From: Oscillospiraceae bacterium
Lineage (GTDB): Bacteria; Bacillota; Clostridia; Oscillospirales; Oscillospiraceae
DNA length: 49,245 nucleotides
Direction of reading: 5' to 3'
Assembly (NCBI GenBank): GCA_902791215.1
Contig: CADAUZ010000016.1
Location: 1-49,245, forward strand
The notes below the pieces were generated by a model. That model was given only the letters and a program-made list of their open reading frames with translations, was not told the origin of the DNA and ran no database searches. A program made the position numbers and the translations under genes. Shown in pieces: positions 1 through 8,969 of this stretch; within the stretch, counting starts at the first letter, position 1; each line of letters begins with the position of its first letter.

Positions 1-42
1 GGACTATTCTCTTTTCCCTGTTTTGCTCTTACTTCCAGACAT

Positions 43-94
43 AAAAAAGAGACTGTGAAGTCCAGGTGAGTTCTTTCTCACCTTTTCTTCACAG
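43..94 (-). terminator. Rho-independent terminator of the foldase/mfd block
   Basis: Read on the minus strand, this is a two-tier hairpin. The outer arms are CTGTGAAG and CTTCACAG, the inner arms AGGTGAG and CTCACCT, and a run of six T follows. It lies 25 bases past the stop of the foldase gene and is a convincing intrinsic terminator for the minus-strand block. Confidence 0.85.
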
Positions 95-118
95 CCCCTT
101 GTTCTATGCAATGACGGA

Positions 119-1321
119 TTATTCTTCGATATACTGCGTCAGATCCAAATCCTCGAGACCCTCGATGTAGGTTGCAGGGTGGGCGGCGTAGTAATCGTCG
201 AGTTCCTTGGTGAGAGCGTTCTGGGCTACCGTGGCGCGGGCGACGGTGGGGGTGCCCTGGGCACTGAAGAGGAGGCTGCCGCCGCTCAGGGGCAGGCGCA
301 TGATGATGTGGTAGCCGTAGCTGGTCTTGACGGGATCGGAGATCTCGTATTCCTTCTGGGCCTTGACGGTGTCCTCAAACTCCGTGACCATGGTGCCGGG
401 AGTGAAGGTGTAGCCGTCGGGGTAGGTCTGCTTGCCGGTGTCCTCGCAGTACTCGGCCTTGAGCTCCGCAAAGCGCTTTACAAGCTCCTCAGTGTCCTTG
501 ATGGCGCGCAGCTCGGCGACCAGCTTGTTTGCGGTCTCGAGCTTGGCTGCGATGTCCTTTTCCTCCAGCTCCTTGCCGGTCATGGGATCAATGGTCATGA
601 ACAGGATGTGGTGGGCGGAGATATAGCCCTCATCCTCCAGGGCCTTGACGATCTCCTCCTCGCTGAGCTTTTCGCCCTGCGCCCCGTAGAGCTCCTCGGC
701 CAGGGCGCTGTAGAGACCGATGGACTCGGAATAATAGCGGAAGCCGTCGATGGTCATGTGGCTGCCCTGCTCCAGGGTGTCGGCCAGCTGCTCGAGGGTC
801 GCGCCCTCGCCGCAGATGTCGACGGCCATCTTCTCAGGCTCCAGATTTTTGGCTGCCTCTTCGTCGAGGCTCACGCCCTTCTCTCTGGCATAGGTGTGGA
901 TCGCCATGAAGCTTGCCAGGGTCTCGCTGGTATCCGTCAGCAGGGACTGGGCGTAGGTGTGTCCGCTGCCGTCGCCGACGGAGCCGTTCCAGTCTGCGGC
1001 GATGCCGTAGTAGGCGGCCATCTGCTTGAAGTAATCCTCGTACTGTACGCCGTTGGTGCGCAGGAAGTCAGCGTAAAAGCCCCAGTCCAGCGTCTCGTCC
1101 TCGAGGGTGATGGCGGTCTCGTCTTCCTCGTGCAGGGCGCGGATGGCGGCATAGTCCAGCCCCTTCACCTCGGGCGGGGCGGGGGTCGCGTCCGGCGTGA
1201 CGGCGGCGGAGGGAGCGGGCTTCGCGGGAGACGCCGCGGCAGGCATATTTTTCTGGTTGACGGCGGTAAACGCGCCGAACAGGAGCAGCACGGCCACAAG
1301 GCCGACGATCAGTTTTTTCAT
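119..1321 (-). CDS. PrsA/SurA-like peptidyl-prolyl cis-trans isomerase
   Basis: A 400-residue exported foldase. It begins with a lysine-flanked hydrophobic segment (residues 4-20) followed by an Ala/Pro-rich linker. There is no lipobox cysteine, so it is a signal-anchor or secreted protein rather than a typical PrsA lipoprotein. A SurA-like helical region covers roughly residues 60-230. A parvulin-type PpiC domain spans about 233-348, opening with AHHILF and closing with the diagnostic YGYHIIMRLP. Parvulin foldases help exported proteins fold outside the membrane. The ATG is preceded by GGAGGAACACCT. It is the last gene of the mfd-side strand block; a foldase next to mfd is a common Firmicute arrangement. 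The family call is firm; the PrsA name is by analogy. Confidence 0.85.
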   Translation of the reverse strand: MKKLIVGLVAVLLLFGAFTAVNQKNMPAAASPAKPAPSAAVTPDATPAPPEVKGLDYAAIRALHEEDETAITLEDETLDWGFYADFLRTNGVQYEDYFKQMAAYYGIAADWNGSVGDGSGHTYAQSLLTDTSETLASFMAIHTYAREKGVSLDEEAAKNLEPEKMAVDICGEGATLEQLADTLEQGSHMTIDGFRYYSESIGLYSALAEELYGAQGEKLSEEEIVKALEDEGYISAHHILFMTIDPMTGKELEEKDIAAKLETANKLVAELRAIKDTEELVKRFAELKAEYCEDTGKQTYPDGYTFTPGTMVTEFEDTVKAQKEYEISDPVKTSYGYHIIMRLPLSGGSLLFSAQGTPTVARATVAQNALTKELDDYYAAHPATYIEGLEDLDLTQYIEE

Positions 1322-1344
1322 AGGTGTTCCTCCGTAAACGATTG

Positions 1345-1628
1345 TAGGGGACGGCGCCCTCGACGTCCCGCGGTCGATTTGTCAACAGGGGCTGTCCAGA
1401 GGCCAGCCCCTACTATAACACGCAATTGTGAACGAAACAAGCATGTTCTTCAGAAACGTCATAGCTCCTCTTAATTCGTAGGGGCGCTTCACGAAGCGCC
1501 CGCACAGTACAGTGGGCGGCATCTGTATGCGCTCAGGCAAATATGGAAAACGCAGGCTTTCCCGCCGGGCGATTCGTGAATCGCCCCTACTGATCTGCCT
1601 CCCTTTGGAAAAAGGGAGATAAATGCAG
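1345..1628. repeat. GTAGGGGC-type intergenic repeats with palindromes
   Basis: This gap between mfd and the foldase gene holds no credible gene. It contains two perfect palindromic cores, GGGCGCTTC-AC-GAAGCGCCC (1482-1501) and GGGCGATTC-GT-GAATCGCCC (1567-1586), each flanked by GTAGGGG or its complement. Related GTAGGGG fragments occur at 1345-1415, 35975-35997 and 49193-49215. This looks like a dispersed short repeat family. Confidence 0.65.
1412..1440 (-). promoter_or_regulatory. Candidate promoter for the foldase gene
   Basis: On the minus strand, TTGTTT (1435-1440) is followed 17 bases later by TATAGT (1412-1417), about 90 bases upstream of the foldase ATG. The -35 is a weak match. The box sits inside repeat-derived sequence, so the repeats may supply the promoter. 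Confidence 0.4.
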
Positions 1629-4600
1629 TTATCCCGCCCAGTCCCCCACAAACTTTCTCGCCTCGTCGATGACGCGGGCCTTGTTCTGGATCTTGACGCT
1701 CAGGCACGGCTTGGACCCGGCCTCGACCCGCAGACGGTTCTTGTACTCGGGCCGGGCATAGAGGGCGGAGACCTTTTCCATATTGAAGTCCGAGACCGTA
1801 AATCTGAGCGTCCCGGCCTTCTGGGCAATGTCGGTGATGCCCGCTCTGCCCGCCTCGCCTCTTAAAAGCGCCACGTGGATGAGCGCATTGACTCCCGGCG
1901 GGGTCTCGCCGAAGCGGTCAATGAGTTCATCGGTCAGATCGTCCGCCTCCGCCTCGGTGCGGATCATGGCAATGCGGCGGTAGATGTCCATGCGCTGCTC
2001 GGCGGATTCGATATAGCGCTCGGGGATGTTCGCCGCCACGGCGAGGTCGGCCGAGCAGTCGGCCCGGGTCGGGACCTCGATGCCGCGTGCCTCGAGTACA
2101 GCCTCATTGAGAAGCTTCATGTACATATCATAGCCCACGTCCACCATGTGCCCCGACTGCTCCGCCCCCAGGAGGCTGCCCGCGCCGCGGATCTCCAGGT
2201 CGCGCATGGCGATCTTCATGCCGGAGCCGAAGGCGGCAAAATCCCGGATGGCGTTGAGGCGCTTTTCCGCGACCTCGGTGAGCACCTTGTCGCGGCGGAA
2301 GGTGAGGTAGGCGCTGGCGCGTCTGGTGGATCTGCCCACGCGGCCCCTGATCTGGTGGAGCTGCGCAAGGCCCAGCTTGTCGGCGTCCTCGATGATGAGG
2401 GTATTCACATTCGGAATGTCGATGCCGGTTTCGATGATCGTGGTGCATACCAGTACCTGCGTTTCACCCGTGACGACGGAATCCATCACCGAAGCCAGCA
2501 TGTTCTTGTCCATCTGCCCGTGGGCCACGGCGACTGTCACGTCCTCCAGCAGCTCCCGGATGCGCACGGCGGTGCGGTCGATGTCGTCGATGCGGTTGTG
2601 CAGGTAATAGACCTGCCCGCCGCGCTGGATCTCGCGGCGGATGGCGTCGGCGATGACGCCCCAGTCATGCTCCAGCACAAAGGTCTGTACCGGCAGGCGG
2701 TCCTCCGGCGGCTCGTCGATGGTGGACATGTCGCGGATGCCGGACATGGCCATGTTGAGCGTGCGGGGGATCGGCGTCGCGGTGAGCGTCAGCACGTCCA
2801 CGCCCTTGGATAATTCCTTGATATGCTCCTTGTGGGTCACGCCGAAGCGCTGTTCCTCGTCCACCACCAGAAGGCCCAGATTCTTGAACTTCACGTCCTT
2901 GCCGAGCAAACGGTGGGTGCCGACAACTAAGTCGAGCTTGCCGCTGGCGAGGTCCCGCAGGGTCTTCGTGGTCTGCGCCCCCGCGCCGAGACGGCTCAGA
3001 ACGCCGATCTCCACCGGAAAGCCGAAGAAGCGCTGCAGCGCCGTCTGATAATGCTGCTGGGCGAGAACCGTCGTCGGCACCAGGATCGCGGCCTGCTTGC
3101 CGTCTAAAACGCACTTCATCACCGCGCGAAGTGCGACCTCGGTCTTGCCGAAGCCCACGTCGCCGCAGAGGAGCCGGTCCATGGGGACGGAGGACTCCAT
3201 ATCCGCCTTGATCTCCGCGATGCACCGGAGCTGATCGTCCGTCTCCGTGTAGCCGAAGTTTTCCTCAAACTCCCGCTGCCACTCGCTGTCGGGGGCAAAG
3301 GCGTGGCCCGGCAGGCGCTGGCGCTGCGCGTAGAGTTTTATTAGCCGGTCTGCCATATCTTTTGCAGATGCGCGCGCTCTGCTGCGGGTCTTGGCCCACT
3401 CGGCCCCGCCCATCTTGGAAAGGCGCACGGGCTTTTCCTCGCCCGCGCCGGTGTACTTGGTCACCATATCGAGCTGGGTTGCGGGCACGTAGAGGGTGTC
3501 CCCCGCCGCGTAATCGAGCTTGATATAGTCCTTGTCAAAGCCGTCCACCTGCATGCGCACGATCCCGGCAAAGCGGCCGATGCCGTGGTTTTCGTGGACA
3601 ACATAGTCGCCCTGGGAGAGGTCGGTATAGGACTCGATGCGCTGGCGGTTCGGGGGGAGCTTCTTGCCCGCTTTGGCGGCCTTGCCGCGTGCGCGCACAA
3701 GCTGGGCGTCCGTCAGCACCGTCAGGCGCAATGCCGGGTACTCAAAGCCCGCCGACACCGCCCCGACCGCGATGCGGCACTGCCCGGCCTCGGGCATGCG
3801 CTTTAAGGCGGGGTCGATGATCGCGTCGATGCCCTTGTCGTGGAAAAAGTCCTGGAGCGTCTTGGCCCTTCGCTCGTCGCCCGCGAGGACCACCACGCGG
3901 TAGTTTTGCTTTAAGTAGGCCGCCACGTCCTCGCACGCCGCCTGGGCCGAGCCCGCGTAGCTGGGCAGCTGCTTGGCCGAGAGGCTGGTCAGGGTCTTCG
4001 GCGGTACGGGCGTGGAACCCACCGTAAAGGCGTCCGCCATGTAGAGCGGGAACTCCGGAAGCTGCTTCATGAGCTTTTCCGCCGAGAGCCGGAAGCCCTC
4101 CGCGCTCATGGCGATCATGCTCTTTTTTTGTAATTCGTTTACATCGTCGTTTAACTGCTTTTCAAAGGCGCGGCCCCGCTCCATGCACCTGCCGGGCTGG
4201 TCAAGAAACAGCAGGGCGTCGTCGGGAATGTAGTCAAAGCCGCTTGCCTCGTCGTAGAGGATGGGCAGATAGCGGTCCGCATCCGTGAGGCTGATGCCGT
4301 TTGCCAGTTTCTCGGCGTCCGAGCGCATGGCGGAGGCAAGCTTGATGGCCTGCTCGCTGCGGCGGCGCTTGGCGTAGGAATCGGCAAAGCGCTCGATCTC
4401 TTTTGCCACCGCGCCCGCGCCGCCCGCCGAGAGCGTCGGCAGGGCCTCCAGTGCGGGCAGGATGCGGCAGGCGCGCATCGGGTCGTCGCGCCGCTGGGTC
4501 TGCACGTCAAAGTGGGCCATGGAGTCGATATCGTCGCCCCAGAATTCCACACGCACGGGCTCGGAGTCGGCGGGGGAGAAGAAGTCCAGGATGCCGCCGC

Positions 4601-5126
4601 GCCGGGCGTACTGGCCGGGGCCCTCCACCTGCTCGCATTTTACGTAGCCGCAGCGCTGGAGCGCCTCCTCCACTTCCTCTGGGGGAGCCGTGGAGGCGTC
4701 GGTGATCTCATAGGCCGCGCGCTTTAAGAGCGATGGCGGAAAGGTGCGCTGCATGAGGCCGGAGACGGAGGCGACGGTGATCTCGCTCTCCCCAGAGACG
4801 AGCTTATAAAGCGCCGCAATGCGCTTTTGTTCGCTCGGGCGTGACACGGCCTCGGCGGGATAGAAGACAAAGTCCCGCATGCCGAGCACGGTGACCTCCC
4901 TGCCGGTCATGGCGGCGAGATCGCGCCCGAAGCTCTCGGCGGCGGTATCGTCCGGGCAGATCGCAAAGAGCGGCATATGGAGTTTGTTATACAGGGCCGC
5001 GGCCAGATTGGCCCGGTGCACGGGTGAAAGCCCGGAAATGAGCGCGGGAAGTCCGCCGCTCTCCAGCAAAGAGGGGAGGGCGGCGGCTTCCTTGTGGGTC
5101 AGTATTTGGTTTATGAGTATTTCCAT
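1629..5126 (-). CDS. mfd: Transcription-repair coupling factor Mfd
   Basis: A full-length Mfd of 1165 residues. It is an ATP-driven DNA translocase that removes RNA polymerase stalled at lesions and recruits UvrA. The N-terminal part (about 1-350) is UvrB-like. A CarD/RID polymerase-binding module around 500-570 contains GDYVVHENHGIGRF. The superfamily 2 motor follows, with Walker A GDVGFGKTEV and the DEEQRFG Walker B box. The second RecA lobe carries VGRSTRRASAYL, and a C-terminal TRCF domain closes the protein. The ATG has a short AAGG 5 to 8 bases upstream. It lies downstream of the maf-mre-PBP2 genes on the same strand, separated from PBP2 by an AAGTGAAAAG repeat that may uncouple them. 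Confidence 0.97.
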   Translation of the reverse strand: MEILINQILTHKEAAALPSLLESGGLPALISGLSPVHRANLAAALYNKLHMPLFAICPDDTAAESFGRDLAAMTGREVTVLGMRDFVFYPAEAVSRPSEQKRIAALYKLVSGESEITVASVSGLMQRTFPPSLLKRAAYEITDASTAPPEEVEEALQRCGYVKCEQVEGPGQYARRGGILDFFSPADSEPVRVEFWGDDIDSMAHFDVQTQRRDDPMRACRILPALEALPTLSAGGAGAVAKEIERFADSYAKRRRSEQAIKLASAMRSDAEKLANGISLTDADRYLPILYDEASGFDYIPDDALLFLDQPGRCMERGRAFEKQLNDDVNELQKKSMIAMSAEGFRLSAEKLMKQLPEFPLYMADAFTVGSTPVPPKTLTSLSAKQLPSYAGSAQAACEDVAAYLKQNYRVVVLAGDERRAKTLQDFFHDKGIDAIIDPALKRMPEAGQCRIAVGAVSAGFEYPALRLTVLTDAQLVRARGKAAKAGKKLPPNRQRIESYTDLSQGDYVVHENHGIGRFAGIVRMQVDGFDKDYIKLDYAAGDTLYVPATQLDMVTKYTGAGEEKPVRLSKMGGAEWAKTRSRARASAKDMADRLIKLYAQRQRLPGHAFAPDSEWQREFEENFGYTETDDQLRCIAEIKADMESSVPMDRLLCGDVGFGKTEVALRAVMKCVLDGKQAAILVPTTVLAQQHYQTALQRFFGFPVEIGVLSRLGAGAQTTKTLRDLASGKLDLVVGTHRLLGKDVKFKNLGLLVVDEEQRFGVTHKEHIKELSKGVDVLTLTATPIPRTLNMAMSGIRDMSTIDEPPEDRLPVQTFVLEHDWGVIADAIRREIQRGGQVYYLHNRIDDIDRTAVRIRELLEDVTVAVAHGQMDKNMLASVMDSVVTGETQVLVCTTIIETGIDIPNVNTLIIEDADKLGLAQLHQIRGRVGRSTRRASAYLTFRRDKVLTEVAEKRLNAIRDFAAFGSGMKIAMRDLEIRGAGSLLGAEQSGHMVDVGYDMYMKLLNEAVLEARGIEVPTRADCSADLAVAANIPERYIESAEQRMDIYRRIAMIRTEAEADDLTDELIDRFGETPPGVNALIHVALLRGEAGRAGITDIAQKAGTLRFTVSDFNMEKVSALYARPEYKNRLRVEAGSKPCLSVKIQNKARVIDEARKFVGDWAG

Positions 5127-5160
5127 AGTTTACCTTATGCGGATCGATTTCAGAATATGC

Positions 5161-5337
5161 AGAAAAAAGTGGAAAGTTAAAAGTGAAAAGTGGAGTTATG
5201 GTGTCCGCTTCGCGGACGAATTGAAATTTTAGATACGTCTCTTGGTTCCAACCAAAGTACACTTCTGAAAGCGGAGCCTGATTAAATCGCGGCGGAGCCG
5301 CTCCTTCACTTCACTTTCTACTTTCCAATTTTCACTT
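5161..5337. repeat. AAGTGAAAAGTGGA repeat, copy A
   Basis: A MITE-like intergenic element between PBP2 and mfd. The left edge is a run of AAAAGTGGAAAGT units and the right edge is its inverted complement (CTTTCTACTTTCCAATTTTC). Inside are a GTCCGCTTCGCGGAC palindrome and a GGAGCCTGATTAAATCG block. Similar elements lie at 13195-13372, 14431-14566, 43338-43510 and 44629-44753. There is no ORF of interest inside. Confidence 0.75.
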
Positions 5338-7452
5338 TTATTTTAAAAGCGTCATTTCCGGCTCGGAGGTATCGGAGTAGCCGCGGATGGTGATGTAGGC
5401 GTCCATGATCTGGCGGGCGATAAACTGCACGTCGGCGCCGGCGCCGCCGCGCTCGACCACCACGAAGATGGCGACCTCGGGGTCCTTGTAGGGGCCGTAG
5501 CACATGAAGATACCGTCGTTCTGAATGCCCTCGCCCTTCTGGGCGGTCCCGGTCTTGCCGGCGCAGCGCCAGGCACAGGGGACCCAGATGTTGGCGTTTG
5601 TCTCGTTGGTGTAGTCGTTGAGCACCATCCACATCCCCTCGTGCACCGCGTCCCAGTTGTAGTCGGCGGTCTCGACGGTGGACATGACCTTCTTCTCGCG
5701 CTCGTAGAGCTTTTCGGAGTAGTCGTAGTTGCGGATGGTCTTGATGATGGAGGCGGAGTAGCGCGTGCCGCCGTTTGCCACTGTGGCGCAGTATTCCGCC
5801 ATCTGGATCGGGGTGAACACGGAGTCGGACTGGCCGATGGCCGCCTGCAGCGTGTCACCGATGCGCCACTCGGAGCCCGCGTAGTCCTGGTGGTTTGCGC
5901 GGTTTGACATGTTGCCCTTGGCCTCCACGAGCTCAATGCCGGAAAACTGGCCCAGGCCGAAGGCGGCGGCAAATTCGCCCATGTCGTCGACGCCGAGATC
6001 GTTGCCCAGCGTGTAGAAGAAATAGTTGCACGAATCGCGGATAGCGGTGGTGACGTTTTCCTCCGGGTGGGTCAGGTGCTCGTTCTTGTTGGCGTTCCAG
6101 ATCCAGCACTCAGGCGCGTAGCCTTCGGCGGCGTACCGGGTGTACACGCCCTGGCACTTGATCTTCTTCTCGGTGTTGATGATGCCCTTGGTGAGGCTTG
6201 CAATGGCGGTGCAGGGCTTGAAGGTGGAGCCGGGGGCGTAGGTGCCGAGCAGGGCGCGGTTGAAGAGCGGGGCGTTTTCCGCCACCAGCAGGTCCTGGTA
6301 GTCCTCAATGATGCGGGAGACATTGTAGGTGGGCCAGCTTGCCAGTGCCAGCGGCGAGCCGTCCTTCACGTTCACCACCACGGCGGAGGCGCCGGTGATG
6401 TTGTCCTTGAGGTCTGCGTTATAGTCGCCGCGCGCAAGACCCTCGGCGCGCTTCTGGGCGATGTTCTTTTTGAGGATCTCCACGCCGTTGCCCAGGATAC
6501 GCTCGGTCTGCTCCTGCAAAACGCTGTCGATGGTGAGATAGATGTGGTTTCCGGGCACCGGATCCTTGGTATAGACCGTGGCGAGGATGGTGCCCTGGGC
6601 GTTTCGGGTCTCTTCCACCTCGCCGTCCTGGCCGTGGAGGTAGTTTTCAAAGGCGTACTCGATGCCGTCTTTGCCCACCATGGCGTCGGTGGAGTAATCC
6701 AGGAGGGAGTATTTCTCAAATTCCTCCTGCGTCATGAGGCCCACGTAGCCCAGAATATGGGCGGCGTAGTCGGTGGAATACTGGCGGATGTAGGCCCGCT
6801 TGACCTCGATGCCGACAAGCTTGTTCTCCATGATGGAGGAGATGAGGCTCATGCTGGCGTCCTCGACGAAGACGTAGTCGGCGGTGTTGATGGCGTAGCG
6901 GACGTTGATGGAGTAGCGCACGCCCGCAATCAGGCGCATCTCGGCCGCGGAATAGCTGTTGTCGATGTTGTAGCGGGTGCGCATGTAGCTCATCAGCTCC
7001 ACCGCCGAGCAGTTGGGGTCGAGGTTCTGCCGCTTGTAGTAGGCCTCGAGCATGGTGCGCTGGATGGCGGTCATGTTCTCGTCGTACTCGAAGGGCGGCT
7101 CGAAGGTGATGGGCAGGTCGTCGGTGTACTCGTCGCCGTAGGAGCGCACCATCTGCACCAGCTCTAAAATGACGGAGTTGGGATCGTCGTTTGCAAAGAG
7201 CTTGTCCGTGTCGATCTTGAGGTTGTAGCACTCGGCGTTCGATACCAGCACCCGCCCGTAGCGGTCGAGGATGTTGCCGCGCGCGGCGGTGACGGTGCGC
7301 TTGGTGACGCTCAGCTCGTTTGCGCGGTTATAGTATTCTTCGCCTCTGACGATCATGAGCTGGTAGAGGAAGTACATGTAAACGCTCAGCAGCAGCGCCG
7401 CGATCAGCGCCAAGGCCGCGAGCCGCCCGGGTTTTATGAGTCTGCTGTTCAT
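5338..7452 (-). CDS. mrdA: Penicillin-binding protein 2 (elongation-specific transpeptidase)
   Basis: A class B PBP of about 704 residues that cross-links peptidoglycan during side-wall growth, partnered with MreC/MreD. It has one N-terminal membrane segment (about residues 10-35), a dimerisation/pedestal region, and a C-terminal transpeptidase domain. The three active-site motifs are visible: STFK (in APGSTFKP), SCN (in RDSCNYFF) and KTG (in AGKTGTAQ). I place the start at 7452 because AAAGGA lies just upstream. An in-frame ATG 27 bases earlier would overlap mreD and lacks a site. It follows mreD by 11 bases, so it is almost certainly co-transcribed with maf-mreC-mreD. The mrdA name rests on this context. 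Confidence 0.92.
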   Translation of the reverse strand: MNSRLIKPGRLAALALIAALLLSVYMYFLYQLMIVRGEEYYNRANELSVTKRTVTAARGNILDRYGRVLVSNAECYNLKIDTDKLFANDDPNSVILELVQMVRSYGDEYTDDLPITFEPPFEYDENMTAIQRTMLEAYYKRQNLDPNCSAVELMSYMRTRYNIDNSYSAAEMRLIAGVRYSINVRYAINTADYVFVEDASMSLISSIMENKLVGIEVKRAYIRQYSTDYAAHILGYVGLMTQEEFEKYSLLDYSTDAMVGKDGIEYAFENYLHGQDGEVEETRNAQGTILATVYTKDPVPGNHIYLTIDSVLQEQTERILGNGVEILKKNIAQKRAEGLARGDYNADLKDNITGASAVVVNVKDGSPLALASWPTYNVSRIIEDYQDLLVAENAPLFNRALLGTYAPGSTFKPCTAIASLTKGIINTEKKIKCQGVYTRYAAEGYAPECWIWNANKNEHLTHPEENVTTAIRDSCNYFFYTLGNDLGVDDMGEFAAAFGLGQFSGIELVEAKGNMSNRANHQDYAGSEWRIGDTLQAAIGQSDSVFTPIQMAEYCATVANGGTRYSASIIKTIRNYDYSEKLYEREKKVMSTVETADYNWDAVHEGMWMVLNDYTNETNANIWVPCAWRCAGKTGTAQKGEGIQNDGIFMCYGPYKDPEVAIFVVVERGGAGADVQFIARQIMDAYITIRGYSDTSEPEMTLLK

Positions 7453-7463
7453 AGAAATCCTTT

Positions 7464-8003
7464 CTATTCTCTGCTCCACCGTGCCGGCAGGGGGTAGGCA
7501 AGCGCACCCACCGGGAGGGAGAGGAGGGTCTGCAGGGCCAGCACCTTGAGCATCTCGAGGCTCCAGGCGTCGCCTGCCAGGGTTTTCAGCATCTGGAGCG
7601 TGCCGGTAATCAGCAGGGCGATCAGCGCCACGCCCAGGAAGGCGAAGAAGCGGCGGTTGATGAAAAACTGGGACAGGAAGGCCGACAGCAGGCTCACCGC
7701 CGGCAGCACCACAAGGAAGAATACCCGGTGCTCCACAAAGCTCATGTCCGCAAAAAAGCCCATCAACATACTCAGCAGCGGGCCCCAGGTGCCGCCCTCA
7801 AACATGCCCACCGCCGCCGCCACCGCCGGCAGCACCAGCGGGCACACGTCGAAGGGCCGGATATGGCTGAGCACCATGTTCTGCGCCATGAGCGTCAGAA
7901 ACATCAGCAGCACATAGCGCAGCACCTTGTTCAGATCTATTTTTTCCAGAAAATCCTGCACGTTATTCCACCACCGTAAAACGTCAAACGAAACTCGCTC
8001 CAT
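7464..8003 (-). CDS. mreD: Rod-shape determining protein MreD
   Basis: An integral membrane protein of up to 179 residues with about five hydrophobic segments, the usual size and profile of MreD, which joins MreC and PBP2 in the elongasome. The first 14 residues (MERVSFDVLRWWNN) are encoded by a short repeat inserted between mreC and mreD. A GTG at 7961, immediately after a second copy of the mreC 3' end, would give a 165-residue protein starting VQDFLEKID and was probably the ancestral start. Neither start has a strong ribosome binding site: GGGA precedes the ATG and GGTGG precedes the GTG. The family call is strong from neighbours and hydropathy; the true start is open. Confidence 0.85.
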   Translation of the reverse strand: MERVSFDVLRWWNNVQDFLEKIDLNKVLRYVLLMFLTLMAQNMVLSHIRPFDVCPLVLPAVAAAVGMFEGGTWGPLLSMLMGFFADMSFVEHRVFFLVVLPAVSLLSAFLSQFFINRRFFAFLGVALIALLITGTLQMLKTLAGDAWSLEMLKVLALQTLLSLPVGALAYPLPARWSRE

Positions 8004-8144
8004 TTTGCTTTCCCGGTTGCGAAGAGCCGGGAAAGCGCCATTTCCGCTCCTTCCGTTTTCCTTCCCATTTCAAAGCTTGATGCTTTGAAATGGAGCGGAC
8101 GAGCATCATGGGGAACGGGATCGCATTTATTCCACCACTGTAAA
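7963..8144. repeat. Repeat insertion between mreC and mreD with 18-bp flanking duplication
   Basis: TTATTCCACCACCGTAAA (7963-7980) and TTATTCCACCACTGTAAA (8127-8144) are direct repeats with one mismatch. They flank 146 bases that, read on the minus strand, match 22389-22510 closely. The second flank is the end of mreC, including its stop codon. Both copies of the element carry a TTTGAAA-type hairpin, GGAAAACGGAAGGA, and a short ORF containing LSRLF and SEFRLT. Confidence 0.75.
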
Positions 8145-8969
8145 GTCCTTAATGACAAACACCTGCACCAGGGAGTCGAGGTTTGCCTGCGGCTCCACGA
8201 TGCCGTATTCGATCTGGCCGCCGGCCTCGGTCTGCACGGCGGTAAGGGTGCCGATCATGAGCCCGGCCGGGAACGCGCCGCCGGAACCGGAGGTCAGCAC
8301 GTCGTCACCGACGAAGATCTGCGCGCCGTCGGCTAAATACGTGAGCTTTGCGGTCTTGTTGCGCATGAACGAAAATTCGCCCACCACCATGCCGGAGTTG
8401 CCGGTGGCGCCGACGAAAGCGCCGACGGACATGTCCACGTCGATGAGGGTGCTCACAGTTGCCCAGTTGGTGCCGAGCTCCGAGATCTGGCCCACCACCG
8501 CGCCGTACTCGGTGATGACCGGGTCGCCCAGCTCGATGCCGCTGGACGAGCCCTTGGAGATCGTGAAGGCGCTGGACCAGTTGGAGCTGGACCAGAGCAC
8601 CACCTTGCAGGATTCCATCACATAGTCCGTGTGCTTTTCCCGCAGCTCCAGGAGCTTTCTCAAGCGGGTGTTCTCCTCGCTGGCCTCGATGCCGTCGCGG
8701 GCGGATTTCTGCGCGTCGGCAAGCTGGGAGCGCAGGGATTCGTTCTCGGCCATGAGGGAGTCGTATTGATATAAGTAGCCGTACATGCTGTCAAACCAGT
8801 TGACGGCGGAGGACAGGACCTTCTGGATGGGCGACTTGATGATGCCGGACAGGTTCTGCACAAAGCCGATGCGCCCGTCACGCGCCGCCGCTCCGAGGCC
8901 GATGATGAGGGCCGCGGCGGCAACAATAATGCCCACCCGCAGGCCGTGTTTTTTCAAGAAATTCTTCAA
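8127..8969 (-). CDS. mreC: Rod-shape determining protein MreC
   Basis: A 280-residue bitopic membrane protein. A short cytoplasmic tail and one membrane span (about residues 11-30) are followed by a coiled coil (about 70-110) and the two beta-barrel domain typical of MreC. It scaffolds the side-wall elongation complex. Recognisable family features are the GDPVIT and GAVVGQI strands and the late VGDDVLTSG. The start codon is TTG, whose TTGA overlaps the stop codon of maf, a translational-coupling arrangement. The 3' end is duplicated beyond the gene by the inserted repeat. There is no mreB in this operon. Confidence 0.93.
   Translation of the reverse strand: MKNFLKKHGLRVGIIVAAAALIIGLGAAARDGRIGFVQNLSGIIKSPIQKVLSSAVNWFDSMYGYLYQYDSLMAENESLRSQLADAQKSARDGIEASEENTRLRKLLELREKHTDYVMESCKVVLWSSSNWSSAFTISKGSSSGIELGDPVITEYGAVVGQISELGTNWATVSTLIDVDMSVGAFVGATGNSGMVVGEFSFMRNKTAKLTYLADGAQIFVGDDVLTSGSGGAFPAGLMIGTLTAVQTEAGGQIEYGIVEPQANLDSLVQVFVIKDFTVVE

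Noticed and set aside
1390-1470. 26-codon ORF on the minus strand with AGAGGAGCT upstream
   Set aside because: It is built from repeat sequence, has no independent support, and overlaps the candidate foldase promoter.
179-1474. 431-codon plus-strand frame over the foldase gene
   Set aside because: Covers the foldase gene in antisense and runs into intergenic repeats; typical shadow composition.
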